Shown here piece after piece: positions 27,653-38,988 of a stretch of 64,000 nt of DNA. A model generated the notes under the pieces. That model saw only the letters and a list, made by a program, of their open reading frames with translations. It was not told the origin of the DNA and did not search any database. The translations under genes were made by a program, and so were the position numbers. Source of the stretch: Opitutaceae bacterium (GTDB taxonomy: Bacteria > Verrucomicrobiota > Verrucomicrobiia > Opitutales > Opitutaceae). Each line of letters starts with the position of its first letter. Within the stretch, counting starts at the first letter, position 1. The stretch is from positions 186,001-250,000 of the forward strand of contig JACKPU010000005.1 in NCBI GenBank assembly GCA_024233285.1, given 5' to 3'.

Positions 27653-29254
27653 TTACTGCGGGCCCTGGCCGGCTGCAGTGCGATCAAGCACCAGCTGCGT
27701 GTAGTAGGCGTTGGCCTCCATCTCGTTCTGCGTCTCCTGCTGACCGTCGAATTTGCGCGCCAAGATCGCGTCGTCGGGATGGCGGGTCAGAATCTCCTGG
27801 CCCGCGGCCAGCGAAAGATCGGTGCGGCGCACGCTCTCCAACCGATTGATGGCGCCGCGGGACAAATCGGTGCGCATCGCAGCCACCAAGTCGGGTTCGA
27901 GTTTGCGCAAATATTGGTCCACCGATCCCTCCGGGGCGAACAGCGTGTGCTGGTGATTGAGCATCGCGGCGCGAACTTCGCCCCAACTGAAGAAGCCCGG
28001 GGTCGGCGGATAGCCGGTGGTGTCGGACGAAAATCCCCGCATCGACTCCGGTGGCTCGACGCCAACAAGCGTGGGCAGGTTTTGCGAGACGGAGGTAAAG
28101 GTCACGCACGACGCGCGGCTGGTGAGAAAGCGCATGAAATCGAGCGCGAGTTCTGGATGCCGCGACGTGCGGGTGATGCCGAATGCCCCGTAACTGTTCA
28201 TGCTGGTTTCCGCGCTGCGCGCGATCATGTGCTCGCCATAGTTCGGGTCGTCGGGATTGGGCAGCGGATTGCGCATGATGCCGATGCGAAACGGGCACTG
28301 TTCGAAGATGCTCGTGGCCATTAGGCTGTAGCCGAGATACAGCGCAGCGCGGCCTTGGGCGAAGCGGAAGATCGTCTGGTCGTTTTCGATCTGTTCAAAG
28401 CCCGGGGTGAGCAGTCGGCTGGCTTCCTGCATGAGCCGGGCGGCGGAACGGATCGCCGGATCCTGCAGCGACCAGCGGCCTTGCAGGCGCGCGAGGTAAA
28501 GCTCCTCGATGGTCGGCGGCAGTCCGGTGGCCACGCCCAGCCGGGTGGCGAGCCGCTGGGTCTGAGTGTTGAACAAATCGCCGAGCATGATGGTGGCCGC
28601 ATACGCTGATCCGGCGATCGGCTCGATTTTCTCGCCGGTCCGGCGGGCGTAATCTTCAACCTTGGCGCACAGGGCCACGAGCTCGGCGTAGTTGCGGGGC
28701 AGGGTTTCGGTGCCAGTGGCAGCTTTGATCAGATCCAGATTGCAGTAAAAGCGGACGCGCGCGTTGAAGAGCGAGGCGCCGTAGTATTCACGGGTCTCCA
28801 GATCAAGTCCCGCGCGCATGCCGTCGAGAAACGTGTTGCGCCACGGCACGCCGGCGAGCGCGGTGCCGGCGTTGTAGGGATTGGGCTGGTTGATCTCGGC
28901 GGTGATGGGTTGGAAATAACTGTAGTGTTCGCGGCCGATCCCGAGGCCGATTTGCACGAGGTCGGGCGCATCACCGCCGATGAGCTGGCTCGAAGTCCAC
29001 TGGCGGTAAAGCCGGCCGGGAATCGCGATTTGTTCAATGCGCACGCCGGGGTGGAGTGCTTCGTAGGCGCGCGAGAGCCGGTCGAACGCCTCGCGCACGC
29101 CGGGTTCGAGTTGCCAGTGGGAAAACCGCAGCACGGTCACGCCCTCGGCGTGATCGGCCAGCCGCGGTTGGGCGACGCGCCACGCGCTGAAGCCGAACGC
29201 GAGTGCTCCGATGGCGATCAACAGAGGAAGTTTCCAGCGGCGCGGGCTCATCAT
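27653..29254 (-). CDS. Extracellular solute-binding protein (family 1), membrane-anchored
   Basis: The 533-residue protein starts MMSPRRWKLPLLIAIGALAF, a basic residue cluster plus one hydrophobic helix with no lipobox Cys, so it is probably anchored or exported by that helix. The mature part has TVLRFSHWQLEPGVREAFDR and YEALHPGVRIEQIAIPG, typical of sugar ABC-transporter binding proteins. It overlaps the TPR gene stop by 4 bases. No ABC permease or ATPase is present in the window, so it may serve a distant transporter or act as a sensor partner for the hybrid kinase at 33518. The longer ORF to 29593 is over-extension into the neighbour. Confidence 0.85.
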   Translation of the reverse strand: MMSPRRWKLPLLIAIGALAFGFSAWRVAQPRLADHAEGVTVLRFSHWQLEPGVREAFDRLSRAYEALHPGVRIEQIAIPGRLYRQWTSSQLIGGDAPDLVQIGLGIGREHYSYFQPITAEINQPNPYNAGTALAGVPWRNTFLDGMRAGLDLETREYYGASLFNARVRFYCNLDLIKAATGTETLPRNYAELVALCAKVEDYARRTGEKIEPIAGSAYAATIMLGDLFNTQTQRLATRLGVATGLPPTIEELYLARLQGRWSLQDPAIRSAARLMQEASRLLTPGFEQIENDQTIFRFAQGRAALYLGYSLMATSIFEQCPFRIGIMRNPLPNPDDPNYGEHMIARSAETSMNSYGAFGITRTSRHPELALDFMRFLTSRASCVTFTSVSQNLPTLVGVEPPESMRGFSSDTTGYPPTPGFFSWGEVRAAMLNHQHTLFAPEGSVDQYLRKLEPDLVAAMRTDLSRGAINRLESVRRTDLSLAAGQEILTRHPDDAILARKFDGQQETQNEMEANAYYTQLVLDRTAAGQGPQ

Positions 29255-30042
29255 TGCGCCTCCTTTTCCAATCGCTCGGCGCGGCGGGCGGCTTCGGACA
29301 CGCTGGGCTCGCGGGGAAATTCCCGCACGTAGCGCTGGTAATAAGCGGCGGCCTCGGCTTTGCGGCCAGTGACGCGCGCGCATTCGGCAGCAGTTAACAA
29401 GGCGTTGGCGATACCGGGCGGCCGCACGACCAGATCGCGCTCCAGGCAATATTCCAACAAGGGCAGTGCCCGCGCGTGATCGCCTCGCAAGCGCAATAGG
29501 GCATCCGCGAGCACGAGTCGCGTGTCGCGCTGGGCGGCGCGCGATTGCAGCGACGGCAGCAGCGTCGTGATCTCGGTTACGCGCTCTTCCCAAGCGGCTT
29601 CGGCGACATCCGTATACAGCAGCAACAGGGCGAGTTTCGGGGCCGCGCGTTCCGCGATCGCATTGCCCGGATGGCTGGCCAGCAGCGCCCGGTAGGTGGC
29701 GATCGCCGCCGCGGGGTTGGCAGGCTGCGCAAACAGCTGGTCGATGCGGGCGATTTGATACGCTGCGGCGATACCGGTGGCGTCGTTGGGATCGGCCGCC
29801 CGCAATGCTTCCAAAATCCCGCGGGCTTCATGCACCCGCGCCTCGGTGCGTGGTTGCACGCCGAGTAAGGCGAGGGCCGCTCCAAGACGGGATTGGCGAT
29901 CGGTCCGGTCGGCGAATTTGGTCTGGGCAGCCGCGGGATCCAGCCGGTTGAGATCGAGCCAGCCGTCGGTTTCGGCCCGCAGGATTGCGACCGAAAGCAG
30001 AGCGAGCAGCGCAACCCGGAATCCTGGGAGCGCCCGCATCAT
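29251..30042 (-). CDS. Exported TPR-like repeat protein
   Basis: The 263-residue protein has a signal peptide (MMRALPGFRVALLALLSVAILRA, here read in part). The rest is helical, with Ala-rich TPR-like units (IARIDQLFAQPANPAAAIATY, AAECARVTGRKAEAAAYYQR). It likely acts as a periplasmic scaffold. Its ATG overlaps the heparinase TAA by one base and its TGA overlaps the solute-binding protein start by four. This coupling places it functionally between them. I do not know a named family. Confidence 0.8.
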   Translation of the reverse strand: MMRALPGFRVALLALLSVAILRAETDGWLDLNRLDPAAAQTKFADRTDRQSRLGAALALLGVQPRTEARVHEARGILEALRAADPNDATGIAAAYQIARIDQLFAQPANPAAAIATYRALLASHPGNAIAERAAPKLALLLLYTDVAEAAWEERVTEITTLLPSLQSRAAQRDTRLVLADALLRLRGDHARALPLLEYCLERDLVVRPPGIANALLTAAECARVTGRKAEAAAYYQRYVREFPREPSVSEAARRAERLEKEAQ

Positions 30043-31976
30043 TAGAGAATCACCACCGGAGCACCATGGGGGCGGGAATGGATCAGCGCGGTGACCGCAC
30101 GTTCGCGATGAGTGCCGGTGACAAGCCAGCCGTCCGGCTCCCGGGTGATTTTCCAATCTGCGTGCACATCCCCCGTGGGCGTGGCGGAACAGACGGTCAA
30201 CAAGCGATGCGATTGGGCCGCGGCAGAAACGACTTCGGCGAAGGGATAAACACCTTCGTCGGCCGGCAGGGGCAGGATGTCATGATTTATTGTGCAGGCG
30301 GCGCCCGCGACCACGCGGCCCTGCAACCAGGCATTAGGCCGGGTGATGGTGAATCCGTTTGACTGGGAGGTGACACCGGCTTGCCCGTCGTGGTTGTCCG
30401 CCTGCCAGCGCGTTTGCACCGGCAGTGCCGCGGTCAGGTCGACTTCGTCAAAGACGATCACGACATCGGGTTTGAAATAGATCACGGTGCGCTGGGCGCG
30501 AGTGACCGGCAGGCCGGCCTTGGTGTAAGCGTCCGCCGCGTCGCTGGTGGCGAGCATCCAATCGCGACCGGTGCGGTAATCGACGAGTTTGGCGTGGGCC
30601 TGCGAAGCGTTGGTGCCCTCCTCGCCGTTGTGATACTGATGACCGCGACCATCGATCAGCAGGGCGGTATGCGCGGCGGTCAGGCGCAGCTGCCACTTGG
30701 GCTGCGTGCGCATGTAACTGGCCTTGACCGGATCGTGCAACAGGCGCTCGCCGTGGGCCGTGAAGATCAGGCTGTTGCGATCGGCGTGCTCATGGTTCTC
30801 CGGTTCGCCGCTGCGCAGCGAGAGCACGGCATCTTCGGCGCCCCAGCCACTGCGGGAAATCACGATTCCGGGAAACATCACGCGGTCGCGCGGCAAATCG
30901 GCGCTGCGGGTGGCCGGCACCGTAGGGTCAAACCAGATGGCGGCCCATGCCGAGACGGGCAGATCGCGAATCGTGCCCGGTTGCAGCACGAGTTGGTTGG
31001 CGGTGGAATCGCGGAAGTGCCGGCCGATCCACGCGAGCGGCTCGGCGCCGGACATCTTGAACGCATCGCCGATGTTGAGGCAGCTGTCGGGGGCGCTGAT
31101 CGTGGGGACAGAGACCATCTGCACGTAGCGCGCCATGGCGGGGAAGTCGAAGGCGTCGCGCCCATCGATGCCGCAATGCCGCCGCAGCAGTTCGGCCGAG
31201 ACCATGTAGTAGTTGAACGTGAAGTGCCAGTAATCCGGGCCCTCGGGGAATGATCCATCCTGCGGCAGCCGTGACACGAACAGGCGCATGCTCGCGTCGG
31301 CCATCGCGGCCCATTCCGCGGCGCGCGGATGGCGGCCATGCAGAAACGCGGCGGCGGCGGCGAGGCCCGAGGTCGCGATGATGCGCAGATTGTTGACGTC
31401 GAGAATCGCCGGCCAGCGGCTGAAATCGATGTCGAGGTAGGCTTGATCAAAGCCCTGCGCCGCCGGGTCCATGCCCCAACCGACGACTTGGTCGTGGTGC
31501 GTCATGCCAAAGACGGCGCGCTCCGCGGCCGGCGCGGCTTCATCGGCGATGAATTTAACGGCGGCAGCATGCTCCGCTTCGGTCAGGTCGTTCGCCAACC
31601 AGTCCACGCTGAGCACGACGGCGATGCTGGTGGTGCCGTTGCGCATCGCCCCGACCGTGTCGCGACCGGCTTCCAGAATCCAATCCCAGCGGGGGAACTC
31701 CAGGACGCGCTGCAACGCGAGGCGGGCGATGGCGAGCTGGCGTGGGTCCGGCTCGATGGCGTGCACGAACGCGGAGCGCTGCAGGATGTTGGCGGCGCGG
31801 GCGAGATCGGCGTTGGGGTGATCGAGTTTGATTTCCTCGCGCAGGAAACGCTCGTCATCGGCCAGGTCCGCTTCGCGGGCATAGCGCCAGAACGAGGCGA
31901 ATTCAGGACGCGCGAGCGTCGTTTTGATCCGCGGCAGTTCGGACGGATCGAAGAGCAAATGGAGTGGGGTGGGCAT
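30042..31976 (-). CDS. Heparinase II/III family protein
   Basis: The 644-residue protein has a helical N-terminal toroid with PEGPDYWHFTFNYYMVSAEL (about 245) and a beta-sandwich with LRSGEPENHEHADRNSLIFT (about 395). That region carries the conserved His and Asp/Asn of the family, with KASYMRTQP shortly after. No signal peptide is seen, so it probably splits imported uronate oligosaccharides in the cytoplasm. It starts 3 bases after the FAD oxidoreductase and overlaps the TPR gene by one base. It differs in sequence from the heparinase at 14421. Confidence 0.86.
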   Translation of the reverse strand: MPTPLHLLFDPSELPRIKTTLARPEFASFWRYAREADLADDERFLREEIKLDHPNADLARAANILQRSAFVHAIEPDPRQLAIARLALQRVLEFPRWDWILEAGRDTVGAMRNGTTSIAVVLSVDWLANDLTEAEHAAAVKFIADEAAPAAERAVFGMTHHDQVVGWGMDPAAQGFDQAYLDIDFSRWPAILDVNNLRIIATSGLAAAAAFLHGRHPRAAEWAAMADASMRLFVSRLPQDGSFPEGPDYWHFTFNYYMVSAELLRRHCGIDGRDAFDFPAMARYVQMVSVPTISAPDSCLNIGDAFKMSGAEPLAWIGRHFRDSTANQLVLQPGTIRDLPVSAWAAIWFDPTVPATRSADLPRDRVMFPGIVISRSGWGAEDAVLSLRSGEPENHEHADRNSLIFTAHGERLLHDPVKASYMRTQPKWQLRLTAAHTALLIDGRGHQYHNGEEGTNASQAHAKLVDYRTGRDWMLATSDAADAYTKAGLPVTRAQRTVIYFKPDVVIVFDEVDLTAALPVQTRWQADNHDGQAGVTSQSNGFTITRPNAWLQGRVVAGAACTINHDILPLPADEGVYPFAEVVSAAAQSHRLLTVCSATPTGDVHADWKITREPDGWLVTGTHRERAVTALIHSRPHGAPVVIL

Positions 31977-31979
31977 GAA

Positions 31980-33517
31980 TCAGGTGGGTTGCAGGTCCTT
32001 GAGAATTTCCTTGGCGGCGTTGTGGCCGGGGATGCCGCTGACCTCGCCGCCGGGATGCTGGCCGGAGCCGCCGAGATAGAGACCGGCGATGGGCGCGCGG
32101 TAACGGGACAGCTCGGGCAGCGGGCGGTTGCCGAGCAGGAGTTCGGGCGTGTGCTGGAGATGCCAGATGCAACCGTCGGTGAGCGCGAGCTTGCGTTCGA
32201 GATCGAGCGGGGTGCGCAGTTCGTAGTGGAGAATCGAGCGGCGGAAGTTCGGCGCGTATTCGCTGATTTGATCGATGAGGCGTTCGGCGACGGCCTCGCG
32301 CTGATCGTCCCAAGTGCCGTGAGCGAGGCGGGCGGGCGCGGAGTAAACGTAAACCGATGCGGTGTGTTTGCCGGCGGGCGCGAGCGAGTCGTCGAGCACC
32401 GAGGGGATGTTGAAGCTCATCATCGGTCGTGCGGGAGCCTGGCCGGCCTCCACCTCCGCATAACAGCGCGTGATGGCGTCGCGGTTCAGCTCCAGCTGCA
32501 CGGAACCGCGGTGCGGCAGGTCCGGGTCGCCATCCCAGCCGTTCCATTGCGGGAGCTCATCAATCGCCGCGAGAAACTTGTAACAACTCACATGCGAATT
32601 GAGTCCGCTGATGCGCGTGCGCAGCCCGGCGTCAACGGCCCCCTCGGGCAGCAGTTTGAGAAACGTGCGCTTGGGATCGGCGGTCGAAAGCACGCGCTGG
32701 GCTGCGATGCGTTCGCCATTGGCAAAGGCCAGGCCGGTGGCGCGTCCGTTGGCCACGACGATGGATTGCACCGGGCAGTCGGTGTGAATCGTGACCCCGG
32801 CGGCCTGCGCGATGTCGGCGAGGATGGCCGGCAACCGGCCCATGCCGCCGCGCACGAATCCCCACGGTCCTTTTTCTCCGGTGACCGGATCGGGCCAGTC
32901 GATCGCGCTGTAGGCGAGGGCGAAGGCCCCGGGGTTGGCGGCAAACGCGGAGGCTTCCGAAACCACCCGTTCACGCAGGCGTGCCGTGGGCAGGAAGTGA
33001 TCGTGCAGTTCCCAGAGCTTGAGACTGGTGGCGAGTTTCAACGCATCCTCGGCCGGCGTGCCGGCGGCCGCGCGGCGCAGTTCGTCCATGGTCGGCGGCA
33101 CGGTCAGCAGGTAGTTGCGGACGAGACCGACGAAATGCTTTTTGAACTCGTCGTAGCGGTTGAGTGCGGCGAGCTCGTCGGGAGTGAGCTTGGCGCGGGC
33201 GGTGGCGTGATTGGGCAGATCGAAATCGAGATGCGAGTGATACGTCCCGTCGCGTCGGAGGTAGATGACTTCGTCGCGCGGAAAGGCGGTCAGGCCCTTT
33301 TCGGCGAGGCCGAGCTCGCGCACGAGTTGCGCGGGAAACGCGTGCAGCAAATGTGCGCCGGTGGAAAGCGTGTAGCCGGGCCAGAGCTCTTCGTTCAACG
33401 TGGCACCGCCGATGGTGGGCCGGCGTTCTAAGATGTGCACGTTGAGTCCAGCGCGCGCGAGGTAGGTGGCGGCAACGAGGGCGTTGTGCCCGGCGCCGAT
33501 GATGGCGACGTCGATGA

Positions 33518-33521
<4 letters not shown>
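31980..33521 (-). CDS. FAD-dependent NAD(P)/phytoene-desaturase-like oxidoreductase
   Basis: The 513-residue flavoprotein starts MIIDVAIIGAGHNALVAATY, a complete GxGxxx dinucleotide fold, followed by ERRPTIGGATLNEELWPGY. The C-terminal end APIAGLYLGGSGQHPGGEVS is the second FAD-contact region of the phytoene-desaturase/PYROXD2 group. The substrate is unknown, with no carotenoid genes nearby. It overlaps the hybrid kinase by ATGA (4 bases) and is followed by heparinase after 3 bases. A redox enzyme placed between a sensor kinase and a polysaccharide lyase is unusual. Confidence 0.87.
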
Positions 33522-35644
<2,123 letters not shown>

Positions 35645-35707
35645 CAGAAGGCGTCATCGCTACAGTGGGATGTGGGTGGTGGCAACCCTTGGACGCAGCG
35701 AAGTGTG

Positions 35708-37366
35708 TCAGTCGCGATGGCGCAGAGCTTGCAGCACGTTGAGCGAATGATTGCCGATGCTTTCCATGTTGTTGAGCATGTCGATGTAGAGCATCTCGGC
35801 CTTCACGGTTTCGCCGCTTGCGCTCATGCGCTTCAACGATTCGCGGCGCAGCTCCTTGCGAAAACGATCGATCGTGTTCTCCAGTTGATAAGCCGTTTCC
35901 ATGTCCTGGGTGGCGACACCCCGGCTGATGCGCGCGGCGTAGAAGTCCATGAACTGGAGCACGATTTGGGAGAACTGTTCGACCTGTTTGATCGTTTCCG
36001 GCGGCAGCACGCGGCGTTTGCGGTATTTGCGCTCCGCGAGCATGACCAGCCGGTAGCCGCAGTCGCAGATGTCCTCGAGTTCGGCCACGACGCGCAGCAT
36101 GGCGGTCACCTTGTGCATGGAGCTCTCGCTGACCCGATTGGCGGAGCATTTGAGCAAGTAGCTGGTGGTTTGAAAGGCGAGGCGGTCGCTTTCTTCCTCC
36201 AGCTTCTTCAATTCGCGCACACGGTCACTGAGGTCCTTGTCCGGATTGAGGAAGAGTTCCACGAACCCGGTCATCAGGTCGTGGGTGAGTTTGCCCATGC
36301 GCTGCACATCGCGCTCGGCCTCGGCGATGCTCAATTCGCCGGTCTGGGGCAGAAAAGCCGAATCGTGCACGACGTGGTCGGCGGCCTTCTGGTGCCGGTC
36401 GGGAACGAGTCGCTCGACCAAGCGGCCCAGTTGACTGACGAAACCGATCAAGAGAATGATATTGGTCAGATTAAACAGCGTGTGGAACGCGGCCATGTGC
36501 AGCGGGATGTTGCTGCTGCTGCCGGCATCGCCGGGCATGATCCAGTCAACCAAGTCGGCGAATTGGGTGAACAGGGCGATGGCCCAGATCACGCCGATGA
36601 TGTTGAATACGAAATGGGCGAGGGCGGCGCGCTTGGCGTTGGTGTTGCCCCCCATGGCGGCGATGTTGGCGGTGATGGTGGTGCCGACGTTCTCACCGAG
36701 GATGATCGCACAGGCGCTGGGATAATCGATCCAACCCTTGTAGGCCATGGTCAGGGTGATTGCGCCGGCCACCGAGGAGGACTGGACCGCCACAGTGAGG
36801 ATGGTGCCGAAAATGAAAAAGAAGAGCACCGAGACGAGACCGCGCCCGGTGTAATCCTGCACGAATTCCAGCACTTCGGGGCTGTTGCGGATGTCCGGCA
36901 CCGAGTCCTTCAGGAACATGAGACCGAGGAACAGGATGCCGAAGCCCATGATGAATTCGCCGGTGTCGCGCAGTTTGGGCCTGCGCGAAAAGATCAGCGG
37001 CAGCGCCACACCGATCATGGGCAGCGCGATGGCGGAAATGCTGAATTTGAAACCGAGGAACGATACGATCCAGAATGTGGTGGTGGTGCCCAGGTTCGCA
37101 CCCATGATCATGCCGATCGCCTCGGTCACGGTAAGCAGGGAGGCGTTGACGAAGCTCACGATCATCACGGTTGTGGCCGAGGATGACTGGACGAGGCAGG
37201 TGACACCGAAGCCGGTGCCCAGACCGACGAAGCGATTGCTGGTCATCGTGCGCATCATGCCGCGCAGGCGTTCGCCGGAGAGTTTTTGGAGGGCCTCGCT
37301 CATGACCTTCATGCCGAAAAGGAAGAGGCCCAAGCTGCCGAGAATGGTGAGGATCGTGCCGAACAT
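35708..37366 (-). CDS. Na+/phosphate cotransporter family protein with PhoU-like tail
   Basis: The 552-residue protein starts MFGTILTILGSLGLFLFGMK. It contains two QSSS repeats, TCLVQSSSATTVMIVSF (about 60) and VAVQSSSVAGAITLTM (about 205), which are the hallmark inverted repeats of the NptA/type II Na/Pi family. The last ~200 residues are helical and PhoU-like. It imports phosphate with sodium or modulates phosphate signalling. The ATG at 37366 is preferred to an upstream in-frame start at 37414. It is separated by 63 bases from the hybrid kinase. Confidence 0.93.
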   Translation of the reverse strand: MFGTILTILGSLGLFLFGMKVMSEALQKLSGERLRGMMRTMTSNRFVGLGTGFGVTCLVQSSSATTVMIVSFVNASLLTVTEAIGMIMGANLGTTTTFWIVSFLGFKFSISAIALPMIGVALPLIFSRRPKLRDTGEFIMGFGILFLGLMFLKDSVPDIRNSPEVLEFVQDYTGRGLVSVLFFFIFGTILTVAVQSSSVAGAITLTMAYKGWIDYPSACAIILGENVGTTITANIAAMGGNTNAKRAALAHFVFNIIGVIWAIALFTQFADLVDWIMPGDAGSSSNIPLHMAAFHTLFNLTNIILLIGFVSQLGRLVERLVPDRHQKAADHVVHDSAFLPQTGELSIAEAERDVQRMGKLTHDLMTGFVELFLNPDKDLSDRVRELKKLEEESDRLAFQTTSYLLKCSANRVSESSMHKVTAMLRVVAELEDICDCGYRLVMLAERKYRKRRVLPPETIKQVEQFSQIVLQFMDFYAARISRGVATQDMETAYQLENTIDRFRKELRRESLKRMSASGETVKAEMLYIDMLNNMESIGNHSLNVLQALRHRD

Positions 37367-37476
37367 AACGGGGTTCTGCCGCAGACGATGGAACGGCTTG
37401 CCCGCGATGGGCAAGACCAGGCGTCACCGGATTGTCACAATTTGCGCCGGCGGGAGATTTGGGCCGGTCAAGCGCC

Positions 37477-38079
37477 TCAATCGGGCCCGCTGAGGTCAAT
37501 CGCCCCGCCGGTGGCGGTGTATTTCATGGCGTCACCCGGGCGCAAATCAGGCATCCGGTGCACCCTTTCCCGACGGACCAGGTAAAGCTGTCCCGCCACG
37601 TTGTAGGCTTGGGGAACGTAGACGGCCACGAAATCCTTGCCGAGATCGAGGTCCTGCACGTCCTCGTCGGTCAAAAAGCCGATCAGCCAGACATCCTCGG
37701 TAAACAGCTGCACTCGCACCGTGTGTTTGAACCGGCGTTTGTTACCCACGAACGCTTTGAAAAAATCGCGGACGGAGGTGTAGATGAAGTTCACGCCCGG
37801 CAGACTTTCCAACCAGCGGTTGAGCAGCCGCAGCAGCCCATTGATCGGCAGAAACGAGGCGAACCAGCCGACCAGGAAGAAGCTGACCAAAACGATGAGA
37901 AACCCCAGCCCGGGCGTATCGATGAAGGGCCGGAGCAGACCGTCGAGTGATTGAAATATCCAGTGCAACAGCGAAATCGTGATCGCAATCGGCGCGAGGA
38001 TCAGCACGCCGCGCATAAAATGTCGTCCGAGCCAGCGCCCGGATGCGCGCAGCGTTGCAGTGGGAATCGTCGATCGCAT
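37477..38079 (-). CDS. DUF502 membrane protein
   Basis: The 200-residue protein has two hydrophobic segments near residues 22-42 and 57-78. The family's LPGVNFIYTSVRDFFKAF motif and a C-terminal beta-rich part (KDFVAVYVPQAYNVAGQLY, here shortened) follow. DUF502 proteins are widespread membrane proteins of unknown function, some near cell-envelope genes. It stands 110 bases upstream of the phosphate transporter start in the same direction. Confidence 0.9.
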   Translation of the reverse strand: MRSTIPTATLRASGRWLGRHFMRGVLILAPIAITISLLHWIFQSLDGLLRPFIDTPGLGFLIVLVSFFLVGWFASFLPINGLLRLLNRWLESLPGVNFIYTSVRDFFKAFVGNKRRFKHTVRVQLFTEDVWLIGFLTDEDVQDLDLGKDFVAVYVPQAYNVAGQLYLVRRERVHRMPDLRPGDAMKYTATGGAIDLSGPD

Positions 38080-38116
38080 GACGATGGAGGGTGAGGTGGG
38101 GGGCGAAAGGCGTTAA

Positions 38117-38146
38117 GCAAAAAGCCGGGGCAGGATGCCCCGGCTT
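38117..38146 (-). terminator. Rho-independent terminator of the lipoprotein gene
   Basis: Read on the minus strand, a perfect 10-base stem (38137-38146 with 38122-38131, AAGCCGGGGC/GCCCCGGCTT) and a 5-base loop are followed by TTTTTGCTT. It lies about 25 bases after the lipoprotein stop at 38170. Confidence 0.85.
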
Positions 38147-38169
38147 GTGCATGGAGTTGGCGCGGCGCT

Positions 38170-38631
38170 TTATTTGTCCGCCGTGTCGGCCACCGCCGCG
38201 TCATAGGCGGATTCAAGTTTTTTGGTCGCGGCGATGACCTCGGCCTTGGCGCTGTCCCAAGTTGCCGCGGTCGCATTGCTCAATGCCGCCAATTTTTCCG
38301 CCAGGGTGGCCCGGGCGCTGGCAATGCGCTCCATCGCGGCCTGGCGGGAGGCGGAGGCCTTTTCGCCTTGGTAGTCCGCCTTCAATTTGGCGATCTTGGC
38401 GTCGAGATCGGAAGAGACCGCCTCGGCCCGGCGTTGGAATTCCGCGCTCTTGTCGAACGTATAGTCCTTCAAGTCGCTCCACGCTTCGCCGACGGCGGCG
38501 GTGGAGGTTTGATAGGCGTTCTCGACTTTGGCGGTCGCGGTTTCCCGTTCCTGTTTGGAACAACCCGCGGCGAGCACCAACGTGGCGCCCAAGGTGAGAA
38601 GCAATCGATTGCGAATGAGAGTAGATTTCAT
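38170..38631 (-). CDS. Small helical lipoprotein
   Basis: The 153-residue protein starts MKSTLIRNRLLLTLGATLVL and has a lipobox AAGC at about residues 21-24, so it is a substrate of Lgt and probably of the Lnt encoded at 6179. The remainder is Ala/Lys/Glu-rich, heptad-like and probably a long helix or coiled coil (KAEVIAATKKLESAYDAAVA). No family assigned. The far longer upstream ORF to 38898 is not real, since the signal sequence starts at 38631 and the next gene overlaps it. Confidence 0.82.
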   Translation of the reverse strand: MKSTLIRNRLLLTLGATLVLAAGCSKQERETATAKVENAYQTSTAAVGEAWSDLKDYTFDKSAEFQRRAEAVSSDLDAKIAKLKADYQGEKASASRQAAMERIASARATLAEKLAALSNATAATWDSAKAEVIAATKKLESAYDAAVADTADK

Positions 38632-38675
38632 GGCTGAGATAAATTGAGGTTCAAACGGATGGGAGGCGGGGCGGT

Positions 38676-38849
38676 TCAGACCGGGGGTTTCCCGCGCAGC
38701 GCTCCGACGATCGCTGAGACGATCAGGAGGATGAGAAAGATGAAGAACAGGATCTTCGCGATTCCTGCGGCGGCCCCGGCGATGCCGGTGAAGCCCAGCA
38801 CTCCGGCGATCAAGGCAATGATCAGGAATGTGAGTGACCAACTTAGCAT
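38676..38849 (-). CDS. DUF1328 small membrane protein
   Basis: The 57-residue protein has two transmembrane segments separated by GFTGIAGAAAGIAK. An AAAGGA ribosome binding site sits just before the ATG at 38849. It matches the YtjA/DUF1328 group of small inner-membrane proteins, often stress-linked but not characterised. It precedes the lipoprotein gene by 44 bases and probably shares its transcript. Confidence 0.88.
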   Translation of the reverse strand: MLSWSLTFLIIALIAGVLGFTGIAGAAAGIAKILFFIFLILLIVSAIVGALRGKPPV

Positions 38850-38891
38850 AGATTTCCTTTCGTTGAGGTTGACGTTGGCCCTCCCTCTGAC

Positions 38892-38911
38892 CCGCCATCG
38901 CGGGTTTTTAT
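38892..38911 (+). terminator. Hairpin plus T-run on the plus strand between minus-strand genes
   Basis: ACCCGC (38892-38897), loop CATC, GCGGGT (38902-38907), then TTTTTAT on the plus strand. No plus-strand gene is visible upstream, so it is oriented against the flanking genes. It could block antisense transcription or be a fortuitous hairpin. Confidence 0.4.
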
Positions 38912-38988
38912 CCGTCAAATTTGCCCGAATGCCGCCAAGTCACTTTTCGGCAAGGGATTAAAAACCCGGGTAAAGCCTCGGCGGGAAA

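Noticed and set aside
31329..33431. Forward 700-residue frame over heparinase and the FAD oxidoreductase
   Set aside because: It is an antisense shadow in GC-rich DNA; the minus-strand genes have clear family motifs.
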